Assembly: GCF_900637855.1 (NCBI RefSeq)
Contig: NZ_LR134440.1
Coordinates: 682,001 to 746,000, forward strand
From: Neisseria animaloris
GTDB lineage: Bacteria > Pseudomonadota > Gammaproteobacteria > Burkholderiales > Neisseriaceae
Length of the DNA stretch: 64,000 nucleotides
Direction of reading: 5' to 3'
Shown: positions 17,628 through 26,614 of the stretch, piece by piece
Position numbering within the stretch: the first letter of the stretch is position 1
Layout: each line of letters begins with the position of its first letter
Position numbers and translations under genes: made by a program
The notes under the pieces: generated by a model
What the model saw: only the letters and a program-made list of their open reading frames with translations
Told to the model about the DNA's origin: nothing
Database searches by the model: none

Positions 17628-18656
17628 TTAAAAATAAGCATCTTTACGGTTGCTCTTGCCGAACACCGCTTCATGCGCCCGTCGGATACACAAGCGGTTG
17701 TAAACAATACGCTGGGTATGGTTGTTATCGACCACCGTAACCGGTATATCGGCACGCGGACGAAGCCGTTCGGCAAAATTTTCTTCAATGTTGCGCCAAT
17801 GCAAGCTTTGCAGATGCACAATCGCAAACATATCGGCGGCAACACTCACGCCCACGCTGAGCGTTTTTTCCGAATACTGCAAACAATAGCTGCTGTCGGC
17901 AAAAAAACAGTAGCCCGATTGATCGGGATAACGGTATAGCTCGATTTTTACCGCTTCGGGTTGGGCAAACAGCGCGGCAAACAAACGTTCAAACAGCGAC
18001 GGCTGCAATACGCCCTCGCTGAGCATGCCGTAGAGATTGGCCAACCAGCGCGTGTAACCGTCGGGCGTAAAGGCAAATTTTTTCAAAATCTTCCTCAAAC
18101 GCGGTTGCGGCCTCTGTGCAATCAGCGTAACAAATTCGGTGCTGATGTGCGGCAATTGCGCAAGAATGGCCTGATGCAGCCTGTGCACAAACAGATTATT
18201 GTGATTGTAAGGATTACGCAGAATGCCGAGCAATTTGAGCTGCAACACGCGCCATAAGGTTTTCGGCACTTTCTGCCTGCCCTGTTCGAGATGGCGCAAA
18301 TAGCAACAGGCTTCTTCATAACCGCCTTCGTGGCGGCTGAACCAGTCTTCCAGATTATATTGAATGCCGCCTGAGCCTTCGACGAAAGCCAGCGTATAAA
18401 GATTGTTTACTTCCAGATTGTTTTCGATGTTGACGCTGTCCGCCCTGCCGCGGCAACGTTCGCTGAATAACGACAACGGCCAGCGGTAAACGTTTTGGTT
18501 TTGCGGGTTGACATGGGAATTGAACGCATGCTGCCGCTGCTCGGTTTGTGCAATGAAATGGTGGCCTTTGGTGGGATTGGCCGTCAGCAGCGCATACGGC
18601 TTCTCCTCGCTTTCGGGCGGTTCGCAATCGCTGAGAATAAAAGCATGTTTCATCAT
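17628..18656 (-). CDS. Hypothetical protein, 342 residues
   Basis: I do not recognise this protein with confidence. It starts MMKHAFILSDCEPPESEEKP; the second Met is an equally good start and no clear ribosome binding site precedes either. The segment GHHFIAQTEQRQHAFN followed by an NVYRWPL strand resembles the N-terminus of DUF4238-type proteins, which begin with a similar HH-containing motif. The middle part is helical and rich in Leu, His and Arg, and the C-terminus is basic (GKSNRKDAYF). No signal or membrane segment is visible. It is flanked by copA (convergent) and an uptake sequence upstream. DUF4238 proteins sometimes occur in accessory or defence regions, but nothing else here supports that role. 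Confidence 0.65.
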   Translation of the reverse strand: MMKHAFILSDCEPPESEEKPYALLTANPTKGHHFIAQTEQRQHAFNSHVNPQNQNVYRWPLSLFSERCRGRADSVNIENNLEVNNLYTLAFVEGSGGIQYNLEDWFSRHEGGYEEACCYLRHLEQGRQKVPKTLWRVLQLKLLGILRNPYNHNNLFVHRLHQAILAQLPHISTEFVTLIAQRPQPRLRKILKKFAFTPDGYTRWLANLYGMLSEGVLQPSLFERLFAALFAQPEAVKIELYRYPDQSGYCFFADSSYCLQYSEKTLSVGVSVAADMFAIVHLQSLHWRNIEENFAERLRPRADIPVTVVDNNHTQRIVYNRLCIRRAHEAVFGKSNRKDAYF

Positions 18657-18846
18657 TTTTTCAGACGGCCTTATTATCCGAACAAAACATCATAACAAAA
18701 TGATTGGTTATCTTACGGCATACCGCTACCGTTATCTGCTATAAGCCTTTTCACTGCACCGACATCACTCCGACAGGCCGTCTGAAAAATAATTCACCGA
18801 CAAAACAATACCTTCAAAAAGTTTTTAAAATTTCCGCCAAAACAGC

Positions 18847-18875
18847 TTGCCAAAACCAAACAAGATAGGCATAAT
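18847..18875 (+). promoter_or_regulatory. Promoter of tRNA-Thr
   Basis: TTGCCA and CATAAT are separated by 17 bases. The -10 ends 13 bases before the mature tRNA, which fits a short leader. Confidence 0.6.
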
Positions 18876-18888
18876 GCGCACTTCTTCA

Positions 18889-18964
18889 GCCGGTATAGCT
18901 CAGTTGGTAGAGCAGCTGACTTGTAATCAGAAGGTCCCGAGTTCGACTCTTGGTGCCGGCACCA
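18889..18964 (+). tRNA. tRNA-Thr (TGT anticodon)
   Basis: A 76-base cloverleaf. The acceptor stem GCCGGTA pairs with TGCCGGC, the D arm is GCTC-AGTTGGTA-GAGC, the anticodon loop is CTTGTAA with anticodon TGT, and the T loop contains GTTCGACTC. The CCA end is encoded. The top pair of the anticodon stem is a G-A mismatch. Confidence 0.96.
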
Positions 18965-18971
18965 TAAAACA

Positions 18972-19004
18972 AAAACAGCCTGATCCCAGCGGTCAGGCTG
19001 TTTT
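18972..19004 (+). terminator. Terminator of tRNA-Thr
   Basis: AAAACAGCCTGA and TCAGGCTGTTTT form a 12-bp stem with a nine-base loop, directly behind the tRNA. Confidence 0.85.
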
Positions 19005-19082
19005 GCTTTGCTTGAAATTTTGCCGGGAATCTCCATAATTAATCCCGTTTAAATTAAACGCCGTCTGAAACGGAGCCTCATG

Positions 19083-19871
19083 ATGATTACTGTCAACACA
19101 CTGCAAAAAATGAAAGCAGAAGGCGAAAAAATCGCCATGCTCACCGCCTACGAAGCCAGCTTTGCCGCCTTGATGGACAATGCCGGCGTGGATGTTTTAC
19201 TGGTAGGCGATTCGCTCGGCATGACCGTACAGGGGCAAGCCTCCACCCTGCCCGTTTCCCTGCGCGATATGTGCTACCACACCGCAGCCGTCGCCCGCGG
19301 CACGAAAAACGCCATGATCGTGAGCGATCTGCCCTTCGGCGCATACCAGCAAAGCAAAGAGCAGGCGTTTGCCGCCGCTGCCGAACTGATGGCCGCCGGC
19401 GCGCACATGGTCAAGCTGGAAGGCGGCGTATGGATGGCGGAAACCACCGAATTTCTGCAACTACGCGGCATTCCCGTTTGCGCCCATATCGGCCTCACGC
19501 CGCAATCGGTACATGCTTTCGGCGGCTATAAAGTGCAAGGCAAAGGCGACAAAGCGCAAGCGTTGCTGAATGATGCCAAAGCGCACGACGAAGCCGGTGC
19601 CGCCATTATCTTGATGGAATGCGTGCCCGCTGCCCTCGGCAAACAAGTTACCGAAACCGTGAGCAGCCCCACCATCGGCATCGGCGCGGGCGTGGATTGC
19701 GACGGGCAAGTATTGGTGATGCACGACATGCTGGGCGTATTCCCCGGCAAAACCGCCAAATTCGTCAAAAACTTTATGGAAGGCCAAACCAGCATACAGG
19801 CTGCCGTAGCCGCTTATGTTGCCGCAGTCAAAAACAAAACCTTCCCTGCCGCCGAACATACTTTTTCATAA
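19083..19871 (+). CDS. panB: 3-methyl-2-oxobutanoate hydroxymethyltransferase
   Basis: First step of pantothenate synthesis: transfers a hydroxymethyl group from methylene-tetrahydrofolate to 2-oxoisovalerate, giving ketopantoate. The protein has 262 residues. Signatures are [27 protein letters not shown] with the Mg-binding Asp, [25 protein letters not shown] and [17 protein letters not shown] lies seven bases before the ATG at 19083; a second ATG directly before it would leave only four bases. It is followed by an uptake-sequence hairpin and panC 65 bases on. Confidence 0.96.
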   Translation: MITVNTLQKMKAEGEKIAMLTAYEASFAALMDNAGVDVLLVGDSLGMTVQGQASTLPVSLRDMCYHTAAVARGTKNAMIVSDLPFGAYQQSKEQAFAAAAELMAAGAHMVKLEGGVWMAETTEFLQLRGIPVCAHIGLTPQSVHAFGGYKVQGKGDKAQALLNDAKAHDEAGAAIILMECVPAALGKQVTETVSSPTIGIGAGVDCDGQVLVMHDMLGVFPGKTAKFVKNFMEGQTSIQAAVAAYVAAVKNKTFPAAEHTFS

Positions 19872-19878
19872 TGTGAAC

Positions 19879-19911
19879 AGGCCGTCTGAAACCTTACTTT
19901 TCAGACGGCCT
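19879..19911 (+). terminator. Uptake-sequence hairpin between panB and panC
   Basis: An inverted AGGCCGTCTGAA pair followed by TTATT. It lies inside what is probably one transcription unit, so it may attenuate rather than end transcription. Confidence 0.5.
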
Positions 19912-19936
19912 TATTCAGTTGAAGGATAAATCCTCC

Positions 19937-20770
19937 ATGAAAATCATCCATACCATCAAAGAATTACGCGAATGGCGCAAAACCGCAGGCCGTGTGGCGT
20001 TTGTGCCTACCATGGGCAACCTGCATGAGGGCCATCTGGCTTTGGTACGCGAAGCCCGTCAACGCGCCGATCATGTGGTGGTCAGCATCTTCGTCAACCG
20101 CCTGCAATTCGGCCAAGGCGAAGACTTCGACAAATATCCGCGCACTTTGCAGCAAGACGCCGACAAGCTGTCTGCCGAAGGTGTGAGCGTGGTTTTTGCT
20201 CCCGATGAAAAAGAACTGTATCCGAACGTAGAACAACGTTACAACGTTGAGCCGCCTCATCTGCAAAACGAATTATGCGGCAAATTCCGCCCCGGCCATT
20301 TCCGCGGCGTAGCTACCGTGGTGAGCAAGCTTTTCAATATCGTCGAACCCGATACGGCCTGTTTCGGCAAAAAAGACTACCAGCAGCTTGCCATCATCAA
20401 AGGGCTGGTTGAAGACTTAAACATCAACGTGGAAATCGTGCCCGTCGATACCGGCCGCGCTTCAGACGGCCTCGCCCTCTCCAGCCGCAACCAATATTTA
20501 AGCGAGCAAGAACGCGCCGAAGCTCCTCGCCTCTACCGCGAGCTTCGCACCATTGCCGAAGCAATACGCAACGGCAATCTGGCCTACGCCGAATTGGAAA
20601 ACGCGGCCATACAGCATTTAACCGATACGGGCTGGTCGGTCGACTATGTTGAAGTCCGCCATGCCGGCAGTCTTGAAATCGCTCATGCCGGCGATAAAAA
20701 TCTAGTGGTTTTGGCCGCCGCGCGCTTAGGTTCTACACGCTTGATCGACAATATCGAAATACATCTGTAA
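19937..20770 (+). CDS. panC: Pantothenate synthetase
   Basis: ATP-dependent ligation of pantoate and beta-alanine, the last step of pantothenate synthesis. The protein has 277 residues from the ATG at 19937; GAAGGA precedes it, and an upstream TTG in the same frame is not conserved. [11 protein letters not shown] holds the HIGH-like nucleotidyl-transferase motif, and FGKKDYQQL and [10 protein letters not shown] hold further ATP- and pantoate-binding residues. Where enteric enzymes have FVNPMQF, this one has FVNRLQFGQ. An uptake sequence is embedded near residue 177 (ASDGLALS). Confidence 0.96.
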   Translation: MKIIHTIKELREWRKTAGRVAFVPTMGNLHEGHLALVREARQRADHVVVSIFVNRLQFGQGEDFDKYPRTLQQDADKLSAEGVSVVFAPDEKELYPNVEQRYNVEPPHLQNELCGKFRPGHFRGVATVVSKLFNIVEPDTACFGKKDYQQLAIIKGLVEDLNINVEIVPVDTGRASDGLALSSRNQYLSEQERAEAPRLYRELRTIAEAIRNGNLAYAELENAAIQHLTDTGWSVDYVEVRHAGSLEIAHAGDKNLVVLAAARLGSTRLIDNIEIHL

Positions 20771-20775
20771 ACCAA

Positions 20776-20815
20776 CAAAAAAGGCTGTCTGAAATCTTAT
20801 TCAGACGGCCTTTTG
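20776..20815. terminator. Hairpin between panC and the Mip-like gene
   Basis: AAAAAAGGCTGTCTGAA is paired with TTCAGACGGCCTTTTG. One arm carries a C-to-T change in the uptake-sequence core that still pairs as G-U in RNA. A and T runs flank it, so it fits both convergent genes. Confidence 0.75.
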
Positions 20816-20830
20816 TTATTGGTGCCGAGC

Positions 20831-21604
20831 TTATTTGCCCGCAGATGCTTTTTCTACTTTCAACAGTTTCACATCAAAAACCAAGGTCGAATTCGGGCCG
20901 ATTTTTTCGCTGACGGCATTCTCTCCGTAAGCCAGCTCGGAAGGGATGAAGAATGTATATTCACTGCCTTCTTTCATCAACTGCATACCTTCGGTCCAAC
21001 CTCTGATTACTTGGTTCAGAGGGAAAGTGGCCGGTTGGCCGTGCTGTTTGCTGCTGTCGAACACCGTGCCGTCGATCAGGCGGCCTTCATATTCAACAGT
21101 AACCAAATCGGCGGCTTTCGGCTGTACACCGGTGCCTTCGGTTTTAACTTTATACTGCAAACCCGAAGCTGTGGTTTTCACGCCTTCTTTAGTGCCGTTT
21201 TCTTTCAGGAAGGCCTGACCTTTTTCCAAATTGGCTTTGGCATCCGCAATTATTTTAGCCTGTACTTTCTGCTGTTGCTCGGCAAGGAAAGCCATCATCA
21301 CTTCCTGAGCTTTTTGTTCGGTCAATTTCGGCTCTTTGCCGTCGAGCATGGTTTGCAGAGCTTCGTTGAACGCTTTGAGATCCACTTCCGTGCCGGCATC
21401 TTTCACCTGTTTCAACGAACGGCCGATGTCCATACCCATTGCATAGCTGGTTTGCTGGATAGACGAGCTGAATTCGGATGCCACCGCAGTTTTGTCTCCC
21501 GAAGCCGCCTCACCGCCGGTCGGTTTGTTTCCGTCTTTATTACATGCTGACAATGCAAATACGGCAGCCAGCGCCACCATACCCAATTTAAAAGTTTTAT
21601 TCAT
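20831..21604 (-). CDS. mip: FKBP-type peptidyl-prolyl isomerase lipoprotein (Mip/FkpA-like)
   Basis: An envelope-anchored proline isomerase and chaperone of the macrophage-infectivity-potentiator family. The protein has 257 residues. The lipoprotein signal MNKTFKLGMVALAAVFALSAC has its lipobox Cys at residue 21. Residues 45-135 are the helical dimerisation domain (SYAMGMDIGRSLKQ and following). Residues 150-255 are the FKBP domain, with VEYEGRLIDGTVFDSS, the VIRGWTEGMQLM segment and FFIPSELAYGE. In pathogenic Neisseria the homologue affects survival in macrophages; here it is probably a general folding factor. Confidence 0.93.
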   Translation of the reverse strand: MNKTFKLGMVALAAVFALSACNKDGNKPTGGEAASGDKTAVASEFSSSIQQTSYAMGMDIGRSLKQVKDAGTEVDLKAFNEALQTMLDGKEPKLTEQKAQEVMMAFLAEQQQKVQAKIIADAKANLEKGQAFLKENGTKEGVKTTASGLQYKVKTEGTGVQPKAADLVTVEYEGRLIDGTVFDSSKQHGQPATFPLNQVIRGWTEGMQLMKEGSEYTFFIPSELAYGENAVSEKIGPNSTLVFDVKLLKVEKASAGK

Positions 21605-21673
21605 GCTGTTCGCTTTCTGAGTAAATGAAAAGATGAAATGGTAATTATAGCGGAGTTTCTGTTAATTAAAATT

Positions 21674-21710
21674 AAGGCCGTCTGAAACTGTGTTTTTTCA
21701 GACGGCTTTT
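21674..21710 (-). terminator. Uptake-sequence hairpin downstream of the Sfp-type gene
   Basis: AAGGCCGTCTGAAA and its complement lie between the 5' end of the Mip-like gene and the 3' end of the phosphopantetheinyl transferase gene, both on the minus strand. It would end the transferase transcript. Confidence 0.55.
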
Positions 21711-21784
21711 ACAAAACGGTTATTTTTCAAACAATCGGGCGGATGGCCGCCGTTCCCAAAAGCCGGCACGGATATGCATTTACT

Positions 21785-22468
21785 CTAAATTTTAGATGGC
21801 TTTTCAAACACTTGAATATCAACGGGCTGCTGCCCCTGCCGTCTGAAACCACCGAAATATTGCCACTGAACCTGCATATTTTCCATTTGCCAAACGCATG
21901 CGGCTACCCAATCGGCACACACACAGGAAACGCCATGCCAATTTCCGTGAGGCGTTTGCAGGCAAACCGTTCCGTCCGGCAGCCAAGCCATGCCCGCTTG
22001 CGGCAAATCGGCGGGGAAATCCAAGCCGGCGGCTTTCACCAACGCTTCTTTCAACGTCCACAAACGGTAAAAATCAACGGCCCGCCATCCGCGCTGTGCC
22101 AACCATTGCCGCTCCCCGTCGTTGCACACCCAAGCAGCCAAAGCGGGAAAATCGCGTATACGGATTTTTTCAATGTCCACACCGATTTTTATATTTTCCT
22201 GCGATGCCGCCAGCAATGCCGCACCTTTGCTGTGTGATAACGACCGTACCGGCGCTTCGGCCTGCTGCTTCAAAAAACGGCTTACCCGCCAATCCGCCCG
22301 ATTCTCCAATGCGGGCTGCCTGCCGACACGGGCGGCATCGCTTTCATTGAGCCGTGCGGTGCAATAACGGGCGGCACATGATTCGTCCGCCAACATCAGG
22401 AAAACGGTAACGGGCGGTTCGTGCGGACGGTTGTCGAGGCCGTCTGAAAACGCTATGTCAACTGCCAC
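21785..22468 (-). CDS. 4'-phosphopantetheinyl transferase, Sfp type
   Basis: Transfers 4'-phosphopantetheine from coenzyme A to a serine of acyl or peptidyl carrier proteins. The protein has 227 residues. The key motifs are GVDIEKIR (Mg-binding Asp and Glu, about residue 130) and WTLKEALVKAAG (about residue 175). The only start compatible with full length is a GTG at 22468, which overlaps the end of the LysR gene by 16 bases. The first residues (VAVDIAFSDGL) are encoded by an uptake sequence, so the true start may lie further in. No polyketide or peptide synthetase is in the window; the target may be a fatty-acid-type carrier elsewhere. Its supply of coenzyme A depends on the panB-panC pathway upstream. 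Confidence 0.82.
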   Translation of the reverse strand: MAVDIAFSDGLDNRPHEPPVTVFLMLADESCAARYCTARLNESDAARVGRQPALENRADWRVSRFLKQQAEAPVRSLSHSKGAALLAASQENIKIGVDIEKIRIRDFPALAAWVCNDGERQWLAQRGWRAVDFYRLWTLKEALVKAAGLDFPADLPQAGMAWLPDGTVCLQTPHGNWHGVSCVCADWVAACVWQMENMQVQWQYFGGFRRQGQQPVDIQVFEKPSKI

Positions 22469-23337
22469 ACGCTCTCCACACAGTTTTTCAGCAGGTTCAA
22501 TACCGGGTCTTCATCGTATTCGTCCAAATAAATAAAGTGCAACGGCAGTGCTTGGCGGTATTCTTCAATGATTTTTATAGGCCTGCCGCTCTTGCGGGCG
22601 GATTCGGCTTTGTGCTCCGGTACCATGGCCACACCCGTGCCTTCGCATACGAGGTCGATGATGGTTTGCGGGTAATCGCAAATAATCTGATGTTTGGGCG
22701 AAATTTTATGTTCGCGCCAAAACTGCTTCATGTGTTTGCGGCTGCCGGACACGCCCGACATTTCAATCCATGCGCATTTTTCCAAGCTGGCAGGCAAGTC
22801 GGCGCACACTTCTTTTGCCTTTTCCGCCGGACAAATCAACGAATAGTGGATGTCTTCAAGAAAAATGCTGCGCAGGCTGCGGTGGATAACGGGGCCGAGA
22901 AAAAAGCCGCCGTGCAGTTGTTTGTCGAGCACGCGCTGTTCGATTTCTCCGCTCATACCGTATTGGATATGCAGTTGGATATCGGGTTCGCGTTTCAGAA
23001 TCTGCCGGGTGAGGCGGGTGATTTTTACGGGTGAGGCGGGATGGATCAAGCCTAATTCGGCATGCTCGACATAATGTTCCGAAAGGGTTTTGGCAAAACA
23101 ATCGAGCTTATGGTGATGTTGCAGCAGAGATTCGGCTTCGGGCAGGAACACTTCGCCGGCAAGGGTGAGAGCCATGCCGTTGGTGGTGCGTTTAAACAGG
23201 GTAACGTCCAGTTTTTTTTCGAGCGCTTTGATTTGGGCCGATACCGCCGGTTGCGAAAGATGCAGGCGGTCGGCCGCCTGTGTGAGGTTGCCGATGTGGG
23301 CGACAACAGTAAAGGTTTTCAGTTGTGTGTAGTCCAT
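22453..23337 (-). CDS. LysR-type transcriptional regulator
   Basis: A 294-residue regulator. The N-terminal winged helix-turn-helix is typical: MDYTQLKTFTVVAHIGNLTQ, then AADRLHLSQPAVSAQIKALE. The C-terminal two-lobed effector domain starts at about residue 90. It is divergent from DUF485-actP with 327 bases between the start codons, the layout in which LysR proteins usually control the neighbour. Acetate or another small carboxylate is therefore a reasonable but unproven effector. The downstream transferase gene overlaps its stop codon. Confidence 0.9.
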   Translation of the reverse strand: MDYTQLKTFTVVAHIGNLTQAADRLHLSQPAVSAQIKALEKKLDVTLFKRTTNGMALTLAGEVFLPEAESLLQHHHKLDCFAKTLSEHYVEHAELGLIHPASPVKITRLTRQILKREPDIQLHIQYGMSGEIEQRVLDKQLHGGFFLGPVIHRSLRSIFLEDIHYSLICPAEKAKEVCADLPASLEKCAWIEMSGVSGSRKHMKQFWREHKISPKHQIICDYPQTIIDLVCEGTGVAMVPEHKAESARKSGRPIKIIEEYRQALPLHFIYLDEYDEDPVLNLLKNCVESVWQLT

Positions 23338-23664
23338 AGTTCCTCTATCAGATTTCTTTATTATCTACTGATTTGATAATGACTTTGTAATGCCTGCGGT
23401 GTTCCGCATGTTTTGTTCTTTGCGCTTTTTAACATATTTCGAGGCCGTCTGAAAGCTTTTATAGGGTAAATTTTCTTTTCAAATCAAATTACTTACTGTT
23501 TGCTATCAGCAAAACGGATTGAATCTATCAAAAAATAAAATTAGCCAGCCGTTTTATTTTTCATTTTTAATGGCCCTACGTTTGATTGCCCGAATGCATA
23601 TCTTTGCAGCTGTTATTCCAACAATTTCAAAGAATAGCAAAGGGTTTTTACAAGGAGAAGAAAA
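23338..23664. promoter_or_regulatory. Divergent control region lysR / DUF485-actP
   Basis: The region holds 327 bases without a convincing gene. It is A+T-rich close to each start and has one uptake sequence at about 23442 and a strong ribosome binding site (AAGGAGAAG) before 23665. TATCAGATTTCTTTATTATCTACTGATTTGATAAT at 23346-23380 contains TATCAGAT and ATTTGATA, a partial dyad close to the regulator start. It is a candidate LysR site. Confidence 0.4.
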
Positions 23665-23979
23665 ATGGATAAGCAAACAGCCGAAAGGGTGCTCCAACAC
23701 CCTAAATTCCGCCGCATGGCACACCAAAAGGCTCTGATCGGATGGGGTTTTTCAGCAATCGTTTTTTTTATGTACGTTCTTTACATTTGGATGATCGGCG
23801 AATCGCCGGAAACATTTGCCCGCCCCGTATCCGAAGGCAGCATCACCACTTGGGGCATTTACGCCGGTTTGTTTGTGATTATCTTTTCGTTCATCACCAC
23901 AGGAATTTATGTGAGCATTGCCAACGGCAAATTTGAAGACATGACTAAAGAAGTTGTGCGGGAAGTTGAGGGAGAATAA
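23665..23979 (+). CDS. DUF485 membrane protein
   Basis: A 104-residue protein with two membrane helices (about residues 24-44 and 63-85) and a charged C-terminal tail [11 protein letters not shown]. It belongs to the DUF485 family (DUF485 = domain of unknown function; YjcH in Escherichia coli), nearly always encoded directly before actP. The helices start after the family-typical N-terminus [11 protein letters not shown]. The precise role with ActP is unknown; a helper or subunit function is inferred from gene order. The stop codon is four bases from the actP start. Confidence 0.9.
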   Translation: MDKQTAERVLQHPKFRRMAHQKALIGWGFSAIVFFMYVLYIWMIGESPETFARPVSEGSITTWGIYAGLFVIIFSFITTGIYVSIANGKFEDMTKEVVREVEGE

Positions 23980-23983
23980 ACGC

Positions 23984-25660
23984 ATGAACAAATTATTAAT
24001 CACCTTATCCGGTCTGCTGGTTTCGGGCAGCGTATGGGCCGATGCCTTCAGCGGCGAAGTGGAAAAACAACCTTTAAACATCGCGGCCATCGTGATGTTC
24101 CTGATTTTCGTGGGTGCCACCCTGTTCATTACCAAATGGGCGGCCAAACAAAACAAATCCACCAAAGACTTCTACACCGCCGGCGGCGGTATTTCCGGCT
24201 TTCAAAACGGCTTGGCGATTGCCGGCGACTACATGTCTGCCGCATCGTTTTTGGGTATTTCCGCCATGGTGTACACTACCGGTTACGACGGCCTGATCTA
24301 CTCCACCGGCTTCTTGGTGGGCTGGCCGATTGTATTGTTCCTCGTGGCCGAACGTTTGCGTAACTTGGGCAAATTTACCTTTTCCGACGTAGTTGCCTAC
24401 CGCCTGAAACAAAAACCCGTGCGCGTGTTTGCGGCCAGCGGCTCGCTGCTGGTGGTGATTCTGTATCTGATCGCGCAAGTGGTGGGTGCGGGCAAACTGA
24501 TTCAGTTGCTGTTCGGCATGAGCTACACTTCCGCGGTGATTATCGTGGGCGCGCTGATGGTGGCGTATGTATTGTTCGGCGGTATGTTGGCCACCACTTG
24601 GGTGCAAATCATCAAAGCCGTGCTGCTGCTTTCCGGTGCGACTTTCATGGCATTCATGATTCTGAAAGCCAGCGGTTTCAGCTTGGAAGGTATGTTCCTG
24701 AAAGCCACCGAAATCCATGAAAAAGGCACGGCGATTATGGCGCCGGGCGGCTTGGTGTCCAACCCGATTGATGCGCTCTCGTTGGGCTTGGCCTTGATGT
24801 TCGGTACGGCCGGTCTGCCGCACATTCTGATGCGTTTCTTTACCGTACCCGATGCCAAAGAAGCGCGTAAATCGGTGTTCGTGGCCACCGGCTTTATCGG
24901 CTACTTCTACCTGCTGACCTTTGTTATCGGTTTCGGTGCGATTATTTTCGTTACCAAAGACAACCCGCAATTCTTTACCACCATGATTCAAGACGGCAAA
25001 TCCGTTGTGGAAATGATCGGCGGCACCAATATGGCGGCGGTGCATTTGTCCGGCGCATTGGGCGGCAACCTGTTCTTGGGTTTTATTTCGGCCGTTGCGT
25101 TCGCTACCATTTTGGCGGTGGTTGCCGGTTTGACCCTCTCCGGTGCCTCTGCCGTCAGCCATGACCTGTATTCTTCGGTTATCCGTCAAGGCAAAGCCAC
25201 TCAAGAAGAAGAAATGCGCGTATCCCGCTTGGCCACTTTGGGCTTGGGTATTTTGGCGATTATCTTGGGCATTGCGTTTGAAAACCAAAACGTAGCGTTC
25301 ATGGTGGGCTTGGCGTTCGCACTGGCGGCTTCGGCCAACTTCCCGATCTTGGCTTTGTCGATGTTCTGGAAAGGCCTGACCACACGCGGCGCGGTTATCG
25401 GCGGTTTCTTAGGCTTGTTGGTTGCTTTCGTGCTGATTATTTTAGGCCCGACCGTTTGGGTGAAAGTGTTGCACAATAAAGAAGCCATCTTCCCGTACAG
25501 CAACCCTGCCCTGTTCTCGATTCCTCTGGCCTTTATCGCAGCTTGGTTCTTCTCGATTACCGACAAATCGAAACAGGCCGAATTGGATAAAGCAGGCTTC
25601 GAAGCTCAATATGTACGCTCGATGACCGGTATCGGCGCGGCGGAAGCCAGCGACCACTAA
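23984..25660 (+). CDS. actP: Cation/acetate symporter ActP
   Basis: An inner-membrane sodium:solute symporter that takes up acetate and other short monocarboxylates with a cation. The protein has 558 residues from the ATG at 23984. It begins with a cleavable-looking signal [19 protein letters not shown], as in Escherichia coli ActP, and then has about 13 membrane helices. Family motifs are [34 protein letters not shown] and [17 protein letters not shown]. The frame reaches further upstream, but that part overlaps DUF485. It is cotranscribed with DUF485 and probably controlled by the divergent LysR protein. Confidence 0.94.
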   Translation: MNKLLITLSGLLVSGSVWADAFSGEVEKQPLNIAAIVMFLIFVGATLFITKWAAKQNKSTKDFYTAGGGISGFQNGLAIAGDYMSAASFLGISAMVYTTGYDGLIYSTGFLVGWPIVLFLVAERLRNLGKFTFSDVVAYRLKQKPVRVFAASGSLLVVILYLIAQVVGAGKLIQLLFGMSYTSAVIIVGALMVAYVLFGGMLATTWVQIIKAVLLLSGATFMAFMILKASGFSLEGMFLKATEIHEKGTAIMAPGGLVSNPIDALSLGLALMFGTAGLPHILMRFFTVPDAKEARKSVFVATGFIGYFYLLTFVIGFGAIIFVTKDNPQFFTTMIQDGKSVVEMIGGTNMAAVHLSGALGGNLFLGFISAVAFATILAVVAGLTLSGASAVSHDLYSSVIRQGKATQEEEMRVSRLATLGLGILAIILGIAFENQNVAFMVGLAFALAASANFPILALSMFWKGLTTRGAVIGGFLGLLVAFVLIILGPTVWVKVLHNKEAIFPYSNPALFSIPLAFIAAWFFSITDKSKQAELDKAGFEAQYVRSMTGIGAAEASDH

Positions 25661-25683
25661 TAAACATCTTTCCATAGCATAAC

Positions 25684-25715
25684 AGGCCGTCTGAAAACGA
25701 TATTTCAGACGGCCT
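25684..25715 (+). terminator. Uptake-sequence hairpin after actP
   Basis: Inverted AGGCCGTCTGAAA pair with a six-base loop, 24 bases behind the actP stop. A further uptake sequence of the AT type follows at about 25731. Confidence 0.65.
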
Positions 25716-25764
25716 CAATATTGAGTACAATGCCGTCTGAAACAAACGCCCGTAAGGAAACTTC

Positions 25765-26124
25765 ATGTATTTTGTAGACCGCACCGCCGTGGTGCTGAAA
25801 CCCACCGCACACTTTCTGGCATGGCTCAAACAGGCCGACGACAACATGCCCGATTTAACCATCGAACAAATCCGCAGCAACTGCTCGGTATTTCTCGTGC
25901 CGCAATTTGACGAACCCGAAGCCGTGGTTTCCTATTTCGACGAGCGTTACCAGCAGATCTTTGAAGCCGAAATCGCCGGTTGGGACATCCCCAAAAACAA
26001 ATGGCCCGAAGACATGAGCCTGAAAGCATTTTGGGAATATTTCGAAGTGGAAATCCACGATATGGTGCTGGACATGGAAGATGCCGACATGACCATCAGC
26101 CCCGTGTTCGACAACATGATGTAA
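25765..26124 (+). CDS. Conserved hypothetical protein, acidic, 119 residues
   Basis: A soluble acidic protein without signal or membrane segment, beginning MYFVDRTAVVLKPTAHFLAWL. Its pattern (SCSVFLVPQF, then a helix DERYQQIFEAEIAGW, then WP and a helix FWEYFEVEIHDMVLDMEDAD) matches small conserved proteins found singly in beta- and gammaproteobacteria, whose role I do not know. GGAAAC precedes the ATG. It is followed after three bases by a small membrane protein gene, so the two are probably cotranscribed. Confidence 0.75.
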   Translation: MYFVDRTAVVLKPTAHFLAWLKQADDNMPDLTIEQIRSNCSVFLVPQFDEPEAVVSYFDERYQQIFEAEIAGWDIPKNKWPEDMSLKAFWEYFEVEIHDMVLDMEDADMTISPVFDNMM

Positions 26125-26127
26125 ACC

Positions 26128-26550
26128 ATGCAGGCTTTTCAGACGGCCCTCAAGCCCTCGAAAACCGGCCTCGTGCTCACCGTTTTACTGCACATCTGGG
26201 CGGCCGCCGCCTGTTTGTTTGCCTTTTACGGCGCGTTCCGCATCGTCGGCCTACTGCTTTTATCCGCCGCATTCGCATGGGCTTGGCAGACGCAAAAACT
26301 GCGCCGACACGATGCCGTACACAAAATCGCCGTCAGCAGGCAGGGAAAAGCCGCCGTTTTCGTCGGCAGCGAACAAACCGCCTTTACCGCCGGCCTGTGC
26401 GCAGGCAGCCTGATTTCCCGCTACGCCCTGTTTTTAAAATGGGACTTGGGCGACCGGCAGATTCGGCAGTTCATTCTGCCCGACATGACCGACCGCGAAA
26501 GCTACCGCCGCCTGCTCGTATGGGCGCGCTGGGGGCAACCGAAAACATAA
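26128..26550 (+). CDS. Small membrane protein, YgfX-like
   Basis: A 140-residue protein with two closely spaced N-terminal membrane helices (about residues 15-35 and 38-55), followed by a soluble beta-rich domain. The end, LLVWARWG, and the LFLKWDLGDRQIRQF stretch recall the YgfX family, small inner-membrane proteins linked with cell-shape or flavinylation functions in enterics. The resemblance is weak and no partner (YgfY/SdhE) gene is adjacent, so the assignment stays open. The start Met is followed by QAFQTAL, encoded by a near-perfect uptake sequence. Confidence 0.6.
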   Translation: MQAFQTALKPSKTGLVLTVLLHIWAAAACLFAFYGAFRIVGLLLLSAAFAWAWQTQKLRRHDAVHKIAVSRQGKAAVFVGSEQTAFTAGLCAGSLISRYALFLKWDLGDRQIRQFILPDMTDRESYRRLLVWARWGQPKT

Positions 26551-26552
26551 AC

Positions 26553-26592
26553 AGGCCGTCTGAAACCCGCTCTGCGTGTTTTCAGACGGCCT
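26553..26592 (+). terminator. Uptake-sequence hairpin before folC
   Basis: Inverted AGGCCGTCTGAAA pair with a loop of about 14 bases, two bases after the previous stop and 22 before the folC start. Confidence 0.6.
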
Positions 26593-26614
26593 CACACACC
26601 AACGCAACACCATC

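Noticed and set aside
18889..19004. Genomic-island attachment site at tRNA-Thr
   Set aside because: No integrase gene and no repeated copy of the tRNA 3' end was noticed within the window.
23519..23737. 72-codon frame before DUF485
   Set aside because: It overlaps the DUF485 start in another frame, has no upstream ribosome binding site and ends inside the real gene.
24074..25288. 404-codon frame antisense to actP
   Set aside because: The product is His/Gln/Gly-rich without hydrophobic pattern; it is a reflection of membrane-protein codons.
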